Assembly (NCBI GenBank): GCA_947259765.1
Contig: CAMYNG010000017.1
Location: 1 to 54,474 of the forward strand
From: an uncultured Ectothiorhodospiraceae bacterium
Lineage (GTDB): Bacteria > Pseudomonadota > Gammaproteobacteria > CAMYNG01
Reading direction: 5' to 3'
DNA length: 54,474 bases
This document shows, one piece after another, positions 29,405 to 40,919 of the stretch (position 1 is its first letter; every line of letters begins with the position of its first letter). The notes below the pieces were generated by a model. The model did not search any database. It was given only the letters and a program-made list of their open reading frames with translations, and was not told the DNA's origin. Made by a program: the position numbers and the translations under genes.

Positions 29405-30751
29405 CTACTTACCAATGCAGAAACTTGAGAAAATTTTTCCCAACAGGTCTTCGCTATTAAACTCACCCGTGATTTCACCGAGTACCTGTTGCGCTTGGCG
29501 CAAATCTTCGGCGAGCAATTCGCCAGCGCCGTGTTCGGATAGCACCTGACAGCCGGCCATTAAAAACTGTCTTGCCCGCTGCAGTGCGTCCAGATGGCGA
29601 CGTCGTGCGGAAAAACCTCCCACTCCGATTGTCCGATATCCAACACATCGTTTAAGAAACTCACTGAGCTCTGCAATTCCTGCGCCTGTTGTGGCGGAAG
29701 TAAACAGACTGTCCGACTCTCCCACAAGCGCGCTACCGGGTCGGTCACTGAGATCAACTTTGTTGTACACCACCGTAACCGGTAAGCCAGGTGGAAGCTT
29801 TGCAACGATGTCCTGATCCGCTGGTTGCATACCCGCGGTGTCATCAACGATTAACAACACTCGATTTGCACGCTCAATTTCCTGCCAGGCACGGCGCATG
29901 CCTTCTTCCTCAATGGCGTCACCCGCTTCGCGCAGGCCCGCCGTATCAACAATGTGTACCGGCAGACCATCCAGATTAATCTCCTCACGCAACACGTCCC
30001 GTGTCGTTCCAGGAATTTCGGTGACAATCGCAGTTTCTCTCCCTGCCAGTCGGTTAAGCAGACTGGACTTACCTACGTTCGGCTGGCCGGCCAAAACCAC
30101 GAACATACCTTCGCGTTGCAGGCAGCCCTGACGGGCCGACTCAAAGACCTGGTTGAGCGATGCCACCAGCGCTTCAGTTTTTTCGAGCACCTGCCCCTGG
30201 GCGATAAAATCAATTTCTTCTTCCGGAAAATCAATAGCGGCTTCGACAAAGGTACGCAACGCGATAAGTTCTTCGACCAGCATGTGAACTCGGTTGGAAA
30301 AAACACCCTGCAGGGAATGCAGAGCAGCCCGCGCGGCTTCTTCCGAACCCGCCTCGATAAGATCCGCAATCGCCTCGGCTTGAATCAGGTCAATTTTGTC
30401 GTTAAGAAAGGCGCGCTCCGAAAATTCACCGGGCCGCGCGGGCCGGGCTCCCGCTGCCAACAGGGATTTAAAAACGCGATCCAACACCACCGGACCACCG
30501 TGGCCGTGCAGCTCAAGAACATCTTCGCCCGTAAACGAGCGTGGCCCAGGGAAAAACAGGGCGATGCCCGAATCGATAACCTCGCCCGCCTGGTTATGAA
30601 ACTCGCGAAACTCAGCATATCGTGGGCGCGGAACAGCACCCAACATTTCGCGGGCAATTTCGGCACTATCCGGGCCGGAGACACGAACGATTCCCACGCC
30701 GCCAATGCCGGGCGCGGTCGCCAATGCCGCAATCGTGTCAGTGTCAGTCAC
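29405..30751 (-). CDS. mnmE: tRNA modification GTPase MnmE
   Basis: MnmE works with MnmG at U34 of tRNA. The 448-aa protein has the N-terminal tetrahydrofolate-binding domain ([20 protein letters not shown]). The central helical part holds the G domain: G1 [11 protein letters not shown]2 [10 protein letters not shown]3 DTAG, G4 NKVD. The C-terminus ends FCIGK with the catalytic Cys motif. It is downstream of yidC on the same strand as in many gammaproteobacteria, but a hairpin-rich element of 239 bp separates the two. Confidence 0.98.
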   Translation of the reverse strand: MTDTDTIAALATAPGIGGVGIVRVSGPDSAEIAREMLGAVPRPRYAEFREFHNQAGEVIDSGIALFFPGPRSFTGEDVLELHGHGGPVVLDRVFKSLLAAGARPARPGEFSERAFLNDKIDLIQAEAIADLIEAGSEEAARAALHSLQGVFSNRVHMLVEELIALRTFVEAAIDFPEEEIDFIAQGQVLEKTEALVASLNQVFESARQGCLQREGMFVVLAGQPNVGKSSLLNRLAGRETAIVTEIPGTTRDVLREEINLDGLPVHIVDTAGLREAGDAIEEEGMRRAWQEIERANRVLLIVDDTAGMQPADQDIVAKLPPGLPVTVVYNKVDLSDRPGSALVGESDSLFTSATTGAGIAELSEFLKRCVGYRTIGVGGFSARRRHLDALQRARQFLMAGCQVLSEHGAGELLAEDLRQAQQVLGEITGEFNSEDLLGKIFSSFCIGK

Positions 30752-30848
30752 TTTAACGGTGGTCGGTGACGTCTAGTCAAGGTTGAATTTTGACGGAAAA
30801 AGCAAAAACCAACATGAAAAGGTCTCATATTTGAAATTTGCGGGCAAA

Positions 30849-31087
30849 TCTTCCGTCTCATGTGGCAAGACTCTTTCGACAGCAGGGACGAAGCGCAGGG
30901 AAGTGCCCGTGTCACGGGAGGGCAGGATGCCCGAAGTGACAGCTGCCGTAAAGACAACCGGGGCGAGTTTCGGCGCTCCCGAGAAACGAGCGGGCGCACA
31001 CGGATGTGCGCCCTTGTCTTTCATTGCGGAGCGGGACGCGTAGCAAAGAAAGTATTTACGGCGAGTCTTGCCACGAGGGACAGAAGA
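30849..31087. repeat. Hairpin-rich inverted-repeat element between yidC and mnmE (MITE-like)
   Basis: The gap 30752-31150 (399 bases) holds this 239-bp element. Its ends are imperfect inverted repeats of 25 bases (30849-30873 and 31063-31087, 21 of 25 matching, sharing GTGGCAAGACTC). Inside are several further hairpins, including GGGCGCACA-CGGA-TGTGCGCCC (30992-31013), CCCGTG-T-CACGGG and GGGCA-GGA-TGCCC (about 30905-30935). A minus-strand open frame of about 108 codons (30773-31099) runs across it, but its composition fits a repeat rather than a protein. Outside the element the gap shows only another short inverted repeat, ATTTGC-GG-GCAAAT, just left of the element. Likely a dispersed repeat; copy number cannot be tested here. 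Confidence 0.7.
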
Positions 31088-31150
31088 ATCGCATCTCAAT
31101 CAGTTTCAGCGCTCCATTCCTGGAACGATTTCAATTTCGAAACTGGATGT

Positions 31151-32860
31151 TTAGCTTCCTTGCAAAACTTTTCGCGTGATGTACCACTGCTGGGCGATCG
31201 ACAACACGTTGTTTGATACCCAGTAAAGTACCAAACCCGCAGGGAAGAATAGGAAAAACACCGTAAACACAACGGGCAACATCATCATGATCCGCTGCTG
31301 TAATGGATCAGCCTGCGGCGGGTTGAGCTTCTGTTGCAGGAACATGGTCGCACCCATGATAAGCGGCAACACAAAATAGGGGTCGCGAATGGAAAGATCG
31401 GTGTACCACAAAATCCACGGTGCCTGACGTAGCTCGACGCTTTCCAGCAGAACCCAGTAAAGGGCGATGAACACCGGGATCTGAACCAGGATTGGCAGAC
31501 AGCCCCCGAGAGGATTAACCTTTTCCTTCTTATATAACTCCATCATGGCCTGACCGATCTTTTGTCGGTCGCCGCCGTAGCGCTCGCGCATGGCCATCAT
31601 TTTCGGCTGCAACTTTTTCAGCTTGGCCATGGAGCGATAGCTGGTTTCGGACAGCTTGTAGAACACGGCCTTGATCAATACCGTTAGCAGAATAATTGCC
31701 CATCCCCAGTTACCCACCAAGGAATAGAACCACTCCAGCAACCAGAATAGTGGCTTGGAGATAAACGTTAAAATGCCGTAGTCCACCGTCAGATCGAGAC
31801 CCGGCGCGACAGCCTTGAGGTCGCTCTGAACTTTCGGACCGACAAACATTTCGGTGACTAGCGACTGACTTCCACCGGCCGCTACACGCTGTTCCTTTGA
31901 ATACATGCCGATGACAAACCGGTTGTTTGGTCGGGCACTGGTGAAAAAATTGAACGGCTGATCGGCAGGTGGAACCAGAGCGCTGAGAAAATAGTGCTGA
32001 ATCATGGCGATCCAACCACCCGTGACATTGCGCAGTGACAGGTCCGCGTCGGTCATGTCGCCGAAATCGATCTTGTTATATTTTTCTTCCGGAGTGAAAT
32101 ATACGCCACCGGTATAGGTCGGCATCATGTCCAGGCCTTGGCTTTCCTCAGGCTGGTCGCGCTGAAATCTTTGGTATAGATTGCCGGCCCAGGTTTTACC
32201 GGTTGGATTTTCTACCGCGTGGGTCAACTTAATTAGATACGTGTCACGTTCGAACGTATAGGTCTTGGTAAATTTCACCCCTTCCGGGCTTGTCCAGAAC
32301 AGATTGACCTGTAGCGAAGACGCACCATCGGCAATTCGATATGCCGTTTTTTCAGCCTTATAAACCGTATTGTGGTTGGGAGCGCCGTAAAGTACGCCCG
32401 CCTCCGGATTCCGCTTGCCGGTGAAACCGCTTTGTGCGATGTAGAAAAGCTCATTGCTGTCATCCATAAGCCGAAAAGGCGTATCGGGCTCATCGACTGA
32501 AACCGGGTGACTGAGCAATTCGACTCGCCGTAAATCACCGCCAAGCGTATCGATTTCAAGACGCAGCGTGTCGGTCTCAACTTTAATTCGCTGTGCTGAA
32601 CGGATACCACTAGGGGTAGGCGAGGCCACCGGTACGTCGGTGCCCGACGGCGGGCCGGCTGGACCCGAAGCCGCCGTGTCGGCCCGATCTTCCGCGATGG
32701 GTATGTCATCCGGCGCATCACCGGCGGCGGGTAACGCTTGGCTGGTTTCGCTTACTGCCGGTGGCGTGGGCTTGGGCCCATAATCCTTCTGCCATTCCTG
32801 CCAGAGCATGAATGCGATAAATGCGAATGCGATAACCAGGAGAAAGCGTTGTTGTTCCAT
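31151..32860 (-). CDS. yidC: Membrane protein insertase YidC
   Basis: YidC inserts membrane proteins, including the ATP synthase a and c subunits encoded in this window. The 569-aa protein from the ATG at 32860 starts MEQQRFLLVIAFAFIAFMLWQEW, the usual N-terminal helix. A Pro/Ala-rich linker and the large periplasmic beta-domain follow (VELLSHPVSVDEPDTPFRL onward). The five-helix core contains KLSETSYRSMAKLKKLQPKM and MELYKKEKVNPLGGCLPILV, the hydrophilic-groove region. An upstream extension of 43 codons in the same frame is not YidC-like and covers yidD, so it is rejected. It lies 8 bases after yidD. Confidence 0.97.
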   Translation of the reverse strand: MEQQRFLLVIAFAFIAFMLWQEWQKDYGPKPTPPAVSETSQALPAAGDAPDDIPIAEDRADTAASGPAGPPSGTDVPVASPTPSGIRSAQRIKVETDTLRLEIDTLGGDLRRVELLSHPVSVDEPDTPFRLMDDSNELFYIAQSGFTGKRNPEAGVLYGAPNHNTVYKAEKTAYRIADGASSLQVNLFWTSPEGVKFTKTYTFERDTYLIKLTHAVENPTGKTWAGNLYQRFQRDQPEESQGLDMMPTYTGGVYFTPEEKYNKIDFGDMTDADLSLRNVTGGWIAMIQHYFLSALVPPADQPFNFFTSARPNNRFVIGMYSKEQRVAAGGSQSLVTEMFVGPKVQSDLKAVAPGLDLTVDYGILTFISKPLFWLLEWFYSLVGNWGWAIILLTVLIKAVFYKLSETSYRSMAKLKKLQPKMMAMRERYGGDRQKIGQAMMELYKKEKVNPLGGCLPILVQIPVFIALYWVLLESVELRQAPWILWYTDLSIRDPYFVLPLIMGATMFLQQKLNPPQADPLQQRIMMMLPVVFTVFFLFFPAGLVLYWVSNNVLSIAQQWYITRKVLQGS

Positions 32861-32868
32861 TTTGTTAA

Positions 32869-33129
32869 TCAGACCACTTCTTGCGAGTTTTGCTTGTTGT
32901 TTAAGGCTTCCGGCTTTTGTGGAGGAACCGGATCGTGTCCGCCTGGATGCAGCGGGTGACAGCGCAGCACACGGCGCAGTGCCAACCAACCGCCACGCAG
33001 GGCACCATGCTGCTGGATGGCTTGGCCGGCGTATTCAGAGCAACTTGGGTAGAATCGGCAATGCGGCGCCATCAATGGGCTAATTGCGAAGCGGTAAAAA
33101 CGAATCAATGCGAGGAGGAGTTTTTGCAT
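32869..33129 (-). CDS. yidD: Membrane protein insertion efficiency factor YidD
   Basis: YidD is a small inner-face membrane-associated protein that helps YidC-dependent insertion. The 86-aa protein shows the family pattern: an amphipathic N-terminal helix ([17 protein letters not shown]), [20 protein letters not shown] with its Cys residues, and [17 protein letters not shown]. The ORF begins 25 bases inside rnpA, an overlap usual for the rnpA-yidD pair. Confidence 0.96.
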   Translation of the reverse strand: MQKLLLALIRFYRFAISPLMAPHCRFYPSCSEYAGQAIQQHGALRGGWLALRRVLRCHPLHPGGHDPVPPQKPEALNNKQNSQEVV

Positions 33130-33473
33130 TTGTGCGCGAGTTTCTGCCAGTGATTTTCCATTCGAGCCAGCAATTCACGGTTTGAGGTCGTTGCCGCGCC
33201 TCGGCGCACCAGAACAACAATATCAAGTCCATCCAGAAGCGACCGGTGCAACCGGAAACTTTCGCGTACGATACGCTTTATCCGGTTACGTGCAACCGCA
33301 AGGCGCACTTGCTTCTTGGGAACCGCCAGCCCTAGTCTCGCCAGGTTTTGATCGTTGCGTCGACAAAGTAGAGTGACGTCACGATCGGAGACCTTGCAAG
33401 GTCGATCAAACACATACCGGAAATCAGCCGGTGATAACAGCCGGTAATTTCGAGCGAAACGCTCGCTGGTCAC
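33105..33473 (-). CDS. rnpA: Ribonuclease P protein component
   Basis: RnpA is the basic protein subunit of RNase P, which matures tRNA 5' ends. The 122-aa protein starts at a GTG (33473). It has [20 protein letters not shown] and the signature [17 protein letters not shown] (the RNR helix that contacts RNA). It follows rpmH by 18 bases and overlaps yidD by 25 bases. Confidence 0.96.
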   Translation of the reverse strand: MTSERFARNYRLLSPADFRYVFDRPCKVSDRDVTLLCRRNDQNLARLGLAVPKKQVRLAVARNRIKRIVRESFRLHRSLLDGLDIVVLVRRGAATTSNRELLARMENHWQKLAHKCKNSSSH

Positions 33474-33491
33474 GACGTCTTTGTGAATTCC

Positions 33492-33626
33492 TCAGACAGA
33501 CAGGCGCTTACGGCCCTTGGCTCGCCGGGCATTGAGTACCTGGCGACCGGCACGGGTGCTCATGCGTGCACGGAATCCGTGGGTCCGTTTACGTTTTAGA
33601 TTGCTGGGCTGAAATGTTCTTTTCAT
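33492..33626 (-). CDS. rpmH: 50S ribosomal protein L34
   Basis: The 44-aa protein reads [20 protein letters not shown], then [20 protein letters not shown] and ends RLSV, a complete L34. Its start at 33626 and stop at 33492 were read directly from the minus strand. It is the first gene of the rpmH-rnpA-yidD-yidC group. Confidence 0.97.
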   Translation of the reverse strand: MKRTFQPSNLKRKRTHGFRARMSTRAGRQVLNARRAKGRKRLSV

Positions 33627-33942
33627 GGCTAAACCAATCTGTCTTTGTTCATCGGCCGGCGCGCAGCCGAATGTTGTGTTCGTGCCCGGGCCGGAAAAGG
33701 CGGCAAAGAGTAGGCGAAGCGCAACCTGCTGTCAACCGCGAAGCCAGTATAACCGAAGCGAAAACCGCTTGCATGATTCGCGAGTTTTCTCAACAAAACG
33801 GCATGAGAACACCTCAGAATGAAAGTTGCACGGAAGTGGTTTTGGGGTGTGGATAACACCGTCGCGCCAGTATAGACTTGTGGGCTTCCGGATTTACTCA
33901 TTCCAAAATTTCTTTGGGTCCATAATGCATCAGGGGGTGCAG
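33627..33942. promoter_or_regulatory. Divergent control region between rpmH and dnaA
   Basis: These 316 bases hold no gene. On the minus strand TATACT at 33746-33751 is a good -10 for rpmH, with only a weak -35. On the plus strand TATAGA near 33873 is a possible dnaA -10, and a perfect DnaA box lies just upstream of it. The region could also take part in origin function. Confidence 0.55.
33848..33856 (-). promoter_or_regulatory. DnaA box upstream of dnaA (autoregulatory)
   Basis: TGTGGATAA, the perfect complement of TTATCCACA, lies about 90 bases before dnaA. It overlaps the -35 area of the possible dnaA promoter, which fits DnaA autorepression. Confidence 0.8.
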
Positions 33943-35271
33943 GTGTCTCAGACACTCTGGGATAGGTGTCTTGATCGTCTTGAAGGCGAGTTGTCACCTC
34001 AGCAGTTCAACACGTGGATCCGTCCGCTGCATGCCGTAGAGGAAGAAAAGTCTCTGCGCTTGCTGGCGCCGAATCAGTTTGTTCTCGATCAGATTAACGA
34101 AAAATTTATCCAGCGGATCCATGAGCTCATGGGCCAGTTCGACGTCGCGGCGGAGCGCCGTGTGGTGGTCGAAGTGGGCAGCCGTCGTGTCGAGCCAGCT
34201 GAGACGGAGCGAAAACCGGCTGTTGCCGGCGCGGTAGGCCCGACGCATCGCAACACGAGCCTGAACCCGAATTTTACCTTTGCCAGCTTTGTCGAAGGTA
34301 AATCAAATCAGCTTGCCAAGGCGGCCTCCATGCAGGTAGGAGAGAATCCCGGCTCAACCTATAACCCGTTGCTGATTTACGGTGGTGTAGGTCTCGGCAA
34401 GACTCATCTAATGCATGCGGTCGGCAACCTGATCGGTGAACGCCGACCCAACGGCAAGGTGATTTATCTACATTCTGAGCGGTTCGTCGGCGATATGGTT
34501 AAAGCCCTGCAAACGGGTGCGATGAATGAGTTTAAAAACTTCTATCGATCGGTCGACGCACTGCTAATCGACGATATACAGTTTTTTGCCGGCAAGGAAC
34601 GCTCCCAGGAGGAATTTTTTCATACATTTAATGCGCTATTGGAAGGCCAACAGCAGGTCATCATGACCTGCGACCGTTACCCGAAGGAAGTTGACGGTCT
34701 TGAGGAGCGGCTAAAATCGCGTTTTGGCTGGGGTCTGACCGCTGCCATCGAACCGCCGGAACTGGAGACACGCGTCGCCATCCTAATGAAAAAAGCGGAG
34801 CAATCCAGCGTTGAGATGCCCGATGAGGTCGCTTTTTTCATTGCCAAGCGAATTCGCTCCAATATTCGCGAGCTTGAGGGTGCATTACGTCGTGTTATCG
34901 CTAACGCCCATTTTACCGGCCGGCCCATCACGCTGGACTTTGCCAAAGAAGCACTGCGCGACCTGCTAGCACTGCAGGACAAACTGGTAACCATCGAGAA
35001 CATTCAAAAAACCGTCGCCGAATATTACAAAATTCGTGTCGCTGATCTGCTTTCTAAGCGACGCAGCCGTTCGGTCGCCCGGCCGCGACAGATGGCGATG
35101 GCCCTATGTAAGGAACTGACCAATCACAGTTTACCGGAGATTGGCGACGCGTTTGGTGGTCGTGACCACACGACGGTATTGCATGCTTGTCGTAAAATCG
35201 CCGAACTAAAAGAGAGCGATCGGCGTATAGAGGAAGACAACTCAAATTTGTTGCGTATCTTAAGCACCTAA
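33943..35271 (+). CDS. dnaA: Chromosomal replication initiator protein DnaA
   Basis: DnaA opens oriC and loads the helicase. The GTG at 33943 is preferred as start: [20 protein letters not shown] aligns with the E. coli N-terminus and GGGGG lies five bases upstream; ATG 33925 would add six residues. The protein (442 aa) has the N-terminal DnaB-contact domain. The AAA+ domain has Walker [11 protein letters not shown] and Walker [10 protein letters not shown]. The C-terminal DNA-binding domain carries the signature [19 protein letters not shown]. Domain II is a short linker (about residues 85-110). DnaA boxes lie on both sides of the gene. Confidence 0.98.
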   Translation: MSQTLWDRCLDRLEGELSPQQFNTWIRPLHAVEEEKSLRLLAPNQFVLDQINEKFIQRIHELMGQFDVAAERRVVVEVGSRRVEPAETERKPAVAGAVGPTHRNTSLNPNFTFASFVEGKSNQLAKAASMQVGENPGSTYNPLLIYGGVGLGKTHLMHAVGNLIGERRPNGKVIYLHSERFVGDMVKALQTGAMNEFKNFYRSVDALLIDDIQFFAGKERSQEEFFHTFNALLEGQQQVIMTCDRYPKEVDGLEERLKSRFGWGLTAAIEPPELETRVAILMKKAEQSSVEMPDEVAFFIAKRIRSNIRELEGALRRVIANAHFTGRPITLDFAKEALRDLLALQDKLVTIENIQKTVAEYYKIRVADLLSKRRSRSVARPRQMAMALCKELTNHSLPEIGDAFGGRDHTTVLHACRKIAELKESDRRIEEDNSNLLRILST

Positions 35272-35534
35272 AACACAGTGAAATAAAACCTGTGGATAAC
35301 TTGTCAACAAACGGTAGTCAAAAATTGATTTCAAAGTTATTCACAATTCATCAACAGGCTGTTAGAAGTACCCAAGGTAGTTTGTCCACAGCCCTTTTTT
35401 GTTTGTTATAATTTGAAAAATAAAGAAAAATACTACTTATCCACAGATTGTAGCTGGACTAATAATAACAACAATAAAATTAATTTAAATAACTTATTAA
35501 TAAATCTAAACCTTAGTTTGCCTGGGAAGAAGTG
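35272..35534. other. oriC: Chromosomal replication origin (oriC)
   Basis: The 263-base dnaA-dnaN gap has the hallmarks of oriC. DnaA boxes: TGTGGATAA (35291-35299, perfect, reverse), TTATTCACA (35337-35345, one-base variant allowed by the TTWTNCACA consensus), TTGTCCACA (35382-35390, one mismatch) and TTATCCACA (35437-35445, perfect). A very AT-rich stretch of about 60 bases (35458-35518) beside the last box is a good unwinding element. Position between dnaA and dnaN is the common bacterial arrangement. Confidence 0.9.
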
Positions 35535-36635
35535 ATGAAACTGGAAATCGATCGGGAAACCTTACTCAAACCGCTTCTGCAGGTCGCTGGTGTGATAGAA
35601 CGTCGACAGAGCCTGCCCATACTCTCCAATGTGCTTATACGCTTAGCCAATTCGGAGCTGTCACTTACGGGAACGGATCTAGAGATCGAACTGGTTGCGC
35701 GAACGTCCATAGAAAACACAGAAACCAGTGAAATTACGGTCCCGGCACGCAAGTTTGCCGATATTTCCCGTGCCTTACCGGAGGGCGCGAAGATATGCAT
35801 CGAAATTGATGGTGAGAAGGCGAAAATCCGTTCCGGGCGTAGCCGATTCACCTTGAGCACATTACCCGCGAGTGAGTTCCCGGCGCTGGATAGCATCGAG
35901 GCTCCAGTGGAGTTTTCCGTTTCTCAACAACAACTCAAGCGACTTATCGAGAGAACCCAGTTTGCGATGGCGCAACAGGATGTGCGGTATTACCTCAATG
36001 GCATGATGCTTGAGCTGGGAAAAACTGGAATTCGTGCCGTAGCTACCGATGGGCATCGATTGGCGACCTGTGAAATGCAGACGAAACTTGATGTACCGGA
36101 AACCCGCCAGGTCATATTGCCCAGAAAGGGCGTTGGCGAGTTACTTCGTTTATTAGATGAAAGTGATAGTTTGGCGCAGATACAACTTGGAACTAATCAT
36201 ATTCGCGTCAATTTACCCGATATGGTTTTTTCATCAAAACTTATCGACGGCAAATTTCCAGACTATCGTCGTGTCATTCCGGAAAACGCCGCCTTGCGAC
36301 TTATTTGTGATCGCGAGACCTTGCGCCAGGCTTTTCACCGCGCCTCGGTACTATCCAACGAGAAATACCGCGGCATGCGCTTGCAAATGAAAGATGACCT
36401 GTTGCGTGCGACCGTACACAACCCGGAGCAGGAAGAGGCAGAGGAGGAGGTTGAGATCTCGTACAATGGGCCCGAAATGGAGATAGGCTTTAACGTGGCG
36501 TACTTTCTTGACGCGCTTAACGCGATACGGGATGAATCAGTGCAAATCAATTTGTCCGATGCGAACAGTAGTTGCCTGGTGCATGGGGAAGGCGACACGG
36601 ACTGCAAGTACGTCATTATGCCTATGCGGCTGTAA
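35535..36635 (+). CDS. dnaN: DNA polymerase III beta sliding clamp
   Basis: The beta clamp encircles DNA and tethers polymerases. The 366-aa protein (ATG at 35535: MKLEIDRETLLKPLLQVAGV) matches the family length and has three clamp domains. Characteristic parts include ERRQSLPILSNVLI, ATDGHRLA near residue 173, and the C-terminal VIMPMRL that ends the client-binding pocket. A GTG three bases upstream is a possible but less likely start. recF follows after 33 bases. Confidence 0.97.
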   Translation: MKLEIDRETLLKPLLQVAGVIERRQSLPILSNVLIRLANSELSLTGTDLEIELVARTSIENTETSEITVPARKFADISRALPEGAKICIEIDGEKAKIRSGRSRFTLSTLPASEFPALDSIEAPVEFSVSQQQLKRLIERTQFAMAQQDVRYYLNGMMLELGKTGIRAVATDGHRLATCEMQTKLDVPETRQVILPRKGVGELLRLLDESDSLAQIQLGTNHIRVNLPDMVFSSKLIDGKFPDYRRVIPENAALRLICDRETLRQAFHRASVLSNEKYRGMRLQMKDDLLRATVHNPEQEEAEEEVEISYNGPEMEIGFNVAYFLDALNAIRDESVQINLSDANSSCLVHGEGDTDCKYVIMPMRL

Positions 36636-36668
36636 AGCGGTGGACCTGGGAAAAGAACGCGCTAACGC

Positions 36669-37742
36669 ATGAGTTTACTGGCTTTACGTGTTGAGGGCGT
36701 GCGAAATCTTCATACTCAGGAATTCGACTTTTCTGACAAGCTGAATGTGGTTTTTGGCCCAAACGCCAGCGGTAAAACAAGTCTTCTTGAAGCGATAAAT
36801 CTACTCGGCACAGCAAAATCGTTTCGCACCAGTCGGATTGATCACGTGGTGCAAATGGATGCGGACAAACTACAGGTAACTGGGCCTGTGCGCAGCACAA
36901 TCAGCGCCCGTCAACTGGGCGTGCAGAGATCGGCAGGCAAGACACGCATTCGGATAGCCGGTGAAACGGTATCAAAAGCCTCTTTACTGGCCCATGAGTT
37001 TCCAGTTCAAGTCATCACACCCTCATCTCATGCGTTGCTGGAACAGGGTCCGAAGTTTCGGCGCAAGTTTCTCGATTGGGGATTGTTCCACGTGGAACCA
37101 AAATATCATCAAAGCTGGTTGATTTACTATCGGGGGTTGCGACAGCGAAATGCGGTTTTACGCAGTCGGGCACCCCGACAGGAAATCGTGCAGTGGGATA
37201 TGGGCTTGGCTGAGGCCGGTGAACATGTAAATGAGTTGCGTACTACGTATCTCAATGCGTTCGTCCCGGTTTTCAGGCATTACGCCACGGATTTACTTGG
37301 AGAAGATATTGAAGTGTCATTAAATTCCGGTTGGAAGTCGGGTCTCAGCTTAAAGAGCGCACTGGAAGCGGGACTTGAAGGTGACAGACAGCAGGGTTTT
37401 ACTCGGGTCGGCCCACATCGCGGAGACCTGGTTTTTCGGTTGGCGGGCAGCTTGGCACAATCAAGATTATCTCGAGGTCAACAAAAACTACTCGTAGCGG
37501 CGTTGCGATTGGCACAAATTGATCATTTAGGGCAGATGACTCGACGTGCCGGCACGTTGATGGTTGATGATCTGGCAGCGGAGCTTGATCGGGAGCACCG
37601 CGGTCGTCTACTACGGCGCTTGCGATCCTGTGGTGCGCAAGTCTTCGTTACGGTGACGGAACCGGAGCTGCTTGATGTAAGTGGTTGGGAGCAGGTGGCT
37701 ATGTTTCACGTGGAACACGGCAAAATCCGGGAAGTGCTATAA
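36669..37742 (+). CDS. recF: DNA replication and repair protein RecF
   Basis: RecF is an SMC-like ATPase that helps load RecA at gaps. The 357-aa protein has Walker A FGPNASGKTSLLEAI (near residue 30), the ABC signature LSRGQQKLLVAALRLAQ and Walker B GTLMVDDLAAELD. It is complete and in the standard dnaN-recF-gyrB order. Its coding sequence contains two parS sites. Confidence 0.97.
   Translation: MSLLALRVEGVRNLHTQEFDFSDKLNVVFGPNASGKTSLLEAINLLGTAKSFRTSRIDHVVQMDADKLQVTGPVRSTISARQLGVQRSAGKTRIRIAGETVSKASLLAHEFPVQVITPSSHALLEQGPKFRRKFLDWGLFHVEPKYHQSWLIYYRGLRQRNAVLRSRAPRQEIVQWDMGLAEAGEHVNELRTTYLNAFVPVFRHYATDLLGEDIEVSLNSGWKSGLSLKSALEAGLEGDRQQGFTRVGPHRGDLVFRLAGSLAQSRLSRGQQKLLVAALRLAQIDHLGQMTRRAGTLMVDDLAAELDREHRGRLLRRLRSCGAQVFVTVTEPELLDVSGWEQVAMFHVEHGKIREVL
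37084..37099. promoter_or_regulatory. parS: parS centromere site 1 (within recF)
   Basis: TGTTCCACGTGGAACC contains a perfect 14-bp palindrome GTTCCACGTGGAAC, the ParB-binding consensus known for Pseudomonas and related bacteria. It lies about 1.7 kb from oriC. Confidence 0.88.
37702..37717. promoter_or_regulatory. parS: parS centromere site 2 (3' end of recF)
   Basis: TGTTTCACGTGGAACA differs from the canonical TGTTTCACGTGAAACA by one base. It lies 603 bases after site 1 and just before gyrB. Two such 16-bp sites in one gene next to oriC are far beyond chance. Confidence 0.88.
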
Positions 37743-40080
<2,338 letters not shown>

Positions 40081-40187
40081 GATTTTTTTTAGTGAATGAA
40101 GTGGGTTGGTACGTTCGCCGCATCTGGATTTGTTGAGGGTTGGATTTAGCCACCCGTTGCCGGCAAACTACCTGTTAAAGTAAGTAT

Positions 40188-40919
40188 TTACTTACTGGTA
40201 GGGTTTGATAATTCCTTCATTGTACCCTCGATCCAGTCTCGCGCTTCCGCCAAAACCTCGTTAGCATCCCGACCCTGTGTAATAACAGTGGGTCCAATGC
40301 GCACCTCAACCGTGCCGGGACGCTTGAGAAAACCCCGCCGTGGCCAGGACTCACCGGCGTTGTGTGCCACCGGCACAATCGGATAACCCGTTTCTGTGGC
40401 CAGAATGGCACCGCCAACACGGTATTTGCCGGTTTTACCCGCCGCGATCCGTGTGCCCTCCGGAAACACAATCACCCAATAACCGTTCTCCAGACGATCT
40501 CTGCCCTGATCGACCACTTGCGAAACGGCTGCCCGCCCGGCCTTGCGATCGATGGCAATGGGGGCCAGACAGGCCAGGCCCCAACCAAAAAACGGTACGC
40601 GCAAAAGTTCGCGTTTGAGCACATAAACCTGTGGCGGGAACAGTGCCTGCATCGCAAAAGTTTCCCAGGTGGACTGGTGTTTACACATCACAATCGCCGG
40701 CCCCGCGGGAACATGTTCACGGCCCTGAACTTGGTAATCAATACCGCACAGCACTCGCAGGGTCCACAAATTAAAGTACGCAAAGGTTCGTGCCACGGCG
40801 TAACGCACGCGAAACGGAAACGGCCGAACCAGCATAGTCGCCGTCGCAACCAGCACCGTCGAGCTGATCATTCCCAGGCTAAAGAGTGCTGAACCGACAA
40901 ACTGGCGGAGCGAACTCAA
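40188..40919 (-). CDS. plsC: 1-acyl-sn-glycerol-3-phosphate acyltransferase (PlsC family)
   Basis: PlsC adds the second acyl chain to make phosphatidic acid at the inner membrane. The 243-aa protein has an N-terminal hydrophobic helix (ALFSLGMISSTVLVATATML). The acyltransferase motif I is HQSTWE (HxxxxE variant, in IVMCKHQSTWETF); motif III is FPEGTR, and PIVPVAHNAGE is the fourth block. The start is a TTG at 40919 overlapping the gmhB stop by three bases, which suggests coupled translation; an internal ATG at 40868 would remove part of the helix. The gmhB-plsC pair after glyQS is common in gammaproteobacteria. Confidence 0.92.
   Translation of the reverse strand: MSSLRQFVGSALFSLGMISSTVLVATATMLVRPFPFRVRYAVARTFAYFNLWTLRVLCGIDYQVQGREHVPAGPAIVMCKHQSTWETFAMQALFPPQVYVLKRELLRVPFFGWGLACLAPIAIDRKAGRAAVSQVVDQGRDRLENGYWVIVFPEGTRIAAGKTGKYRVGGAILATETGYPIVPVAHNAGESWPRRGFLKRPGTVEVRIGPTVITQGRDANEVLAEARDWIEGTMKELSNPTSK

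Noticed and set aside
29954..30769. 271-codon plus-strand open frame
   Set aside because: It is the antisense shadow of mnmE; the MnmE motifs on the minus strand are unambiguous.
30773..31099. 108-codon minus-strand open frame as a protein gene
   Set aside because: It runs through nested hairpins and inverted repeats, has no ribosome site or domain, and ends outside the element without coding character.
32861..32989. N-terminal extension of YidC
   Set aside because: Low-complexity basic sequence that overlaps yidD; YidC homology begins at ATG 32860.
33925..33945. ATG 33925 as dnaA start
   Set aside because: Adds residues not seen in E. coli DnaA; GTG 33943 has the better ribosome site and homology.
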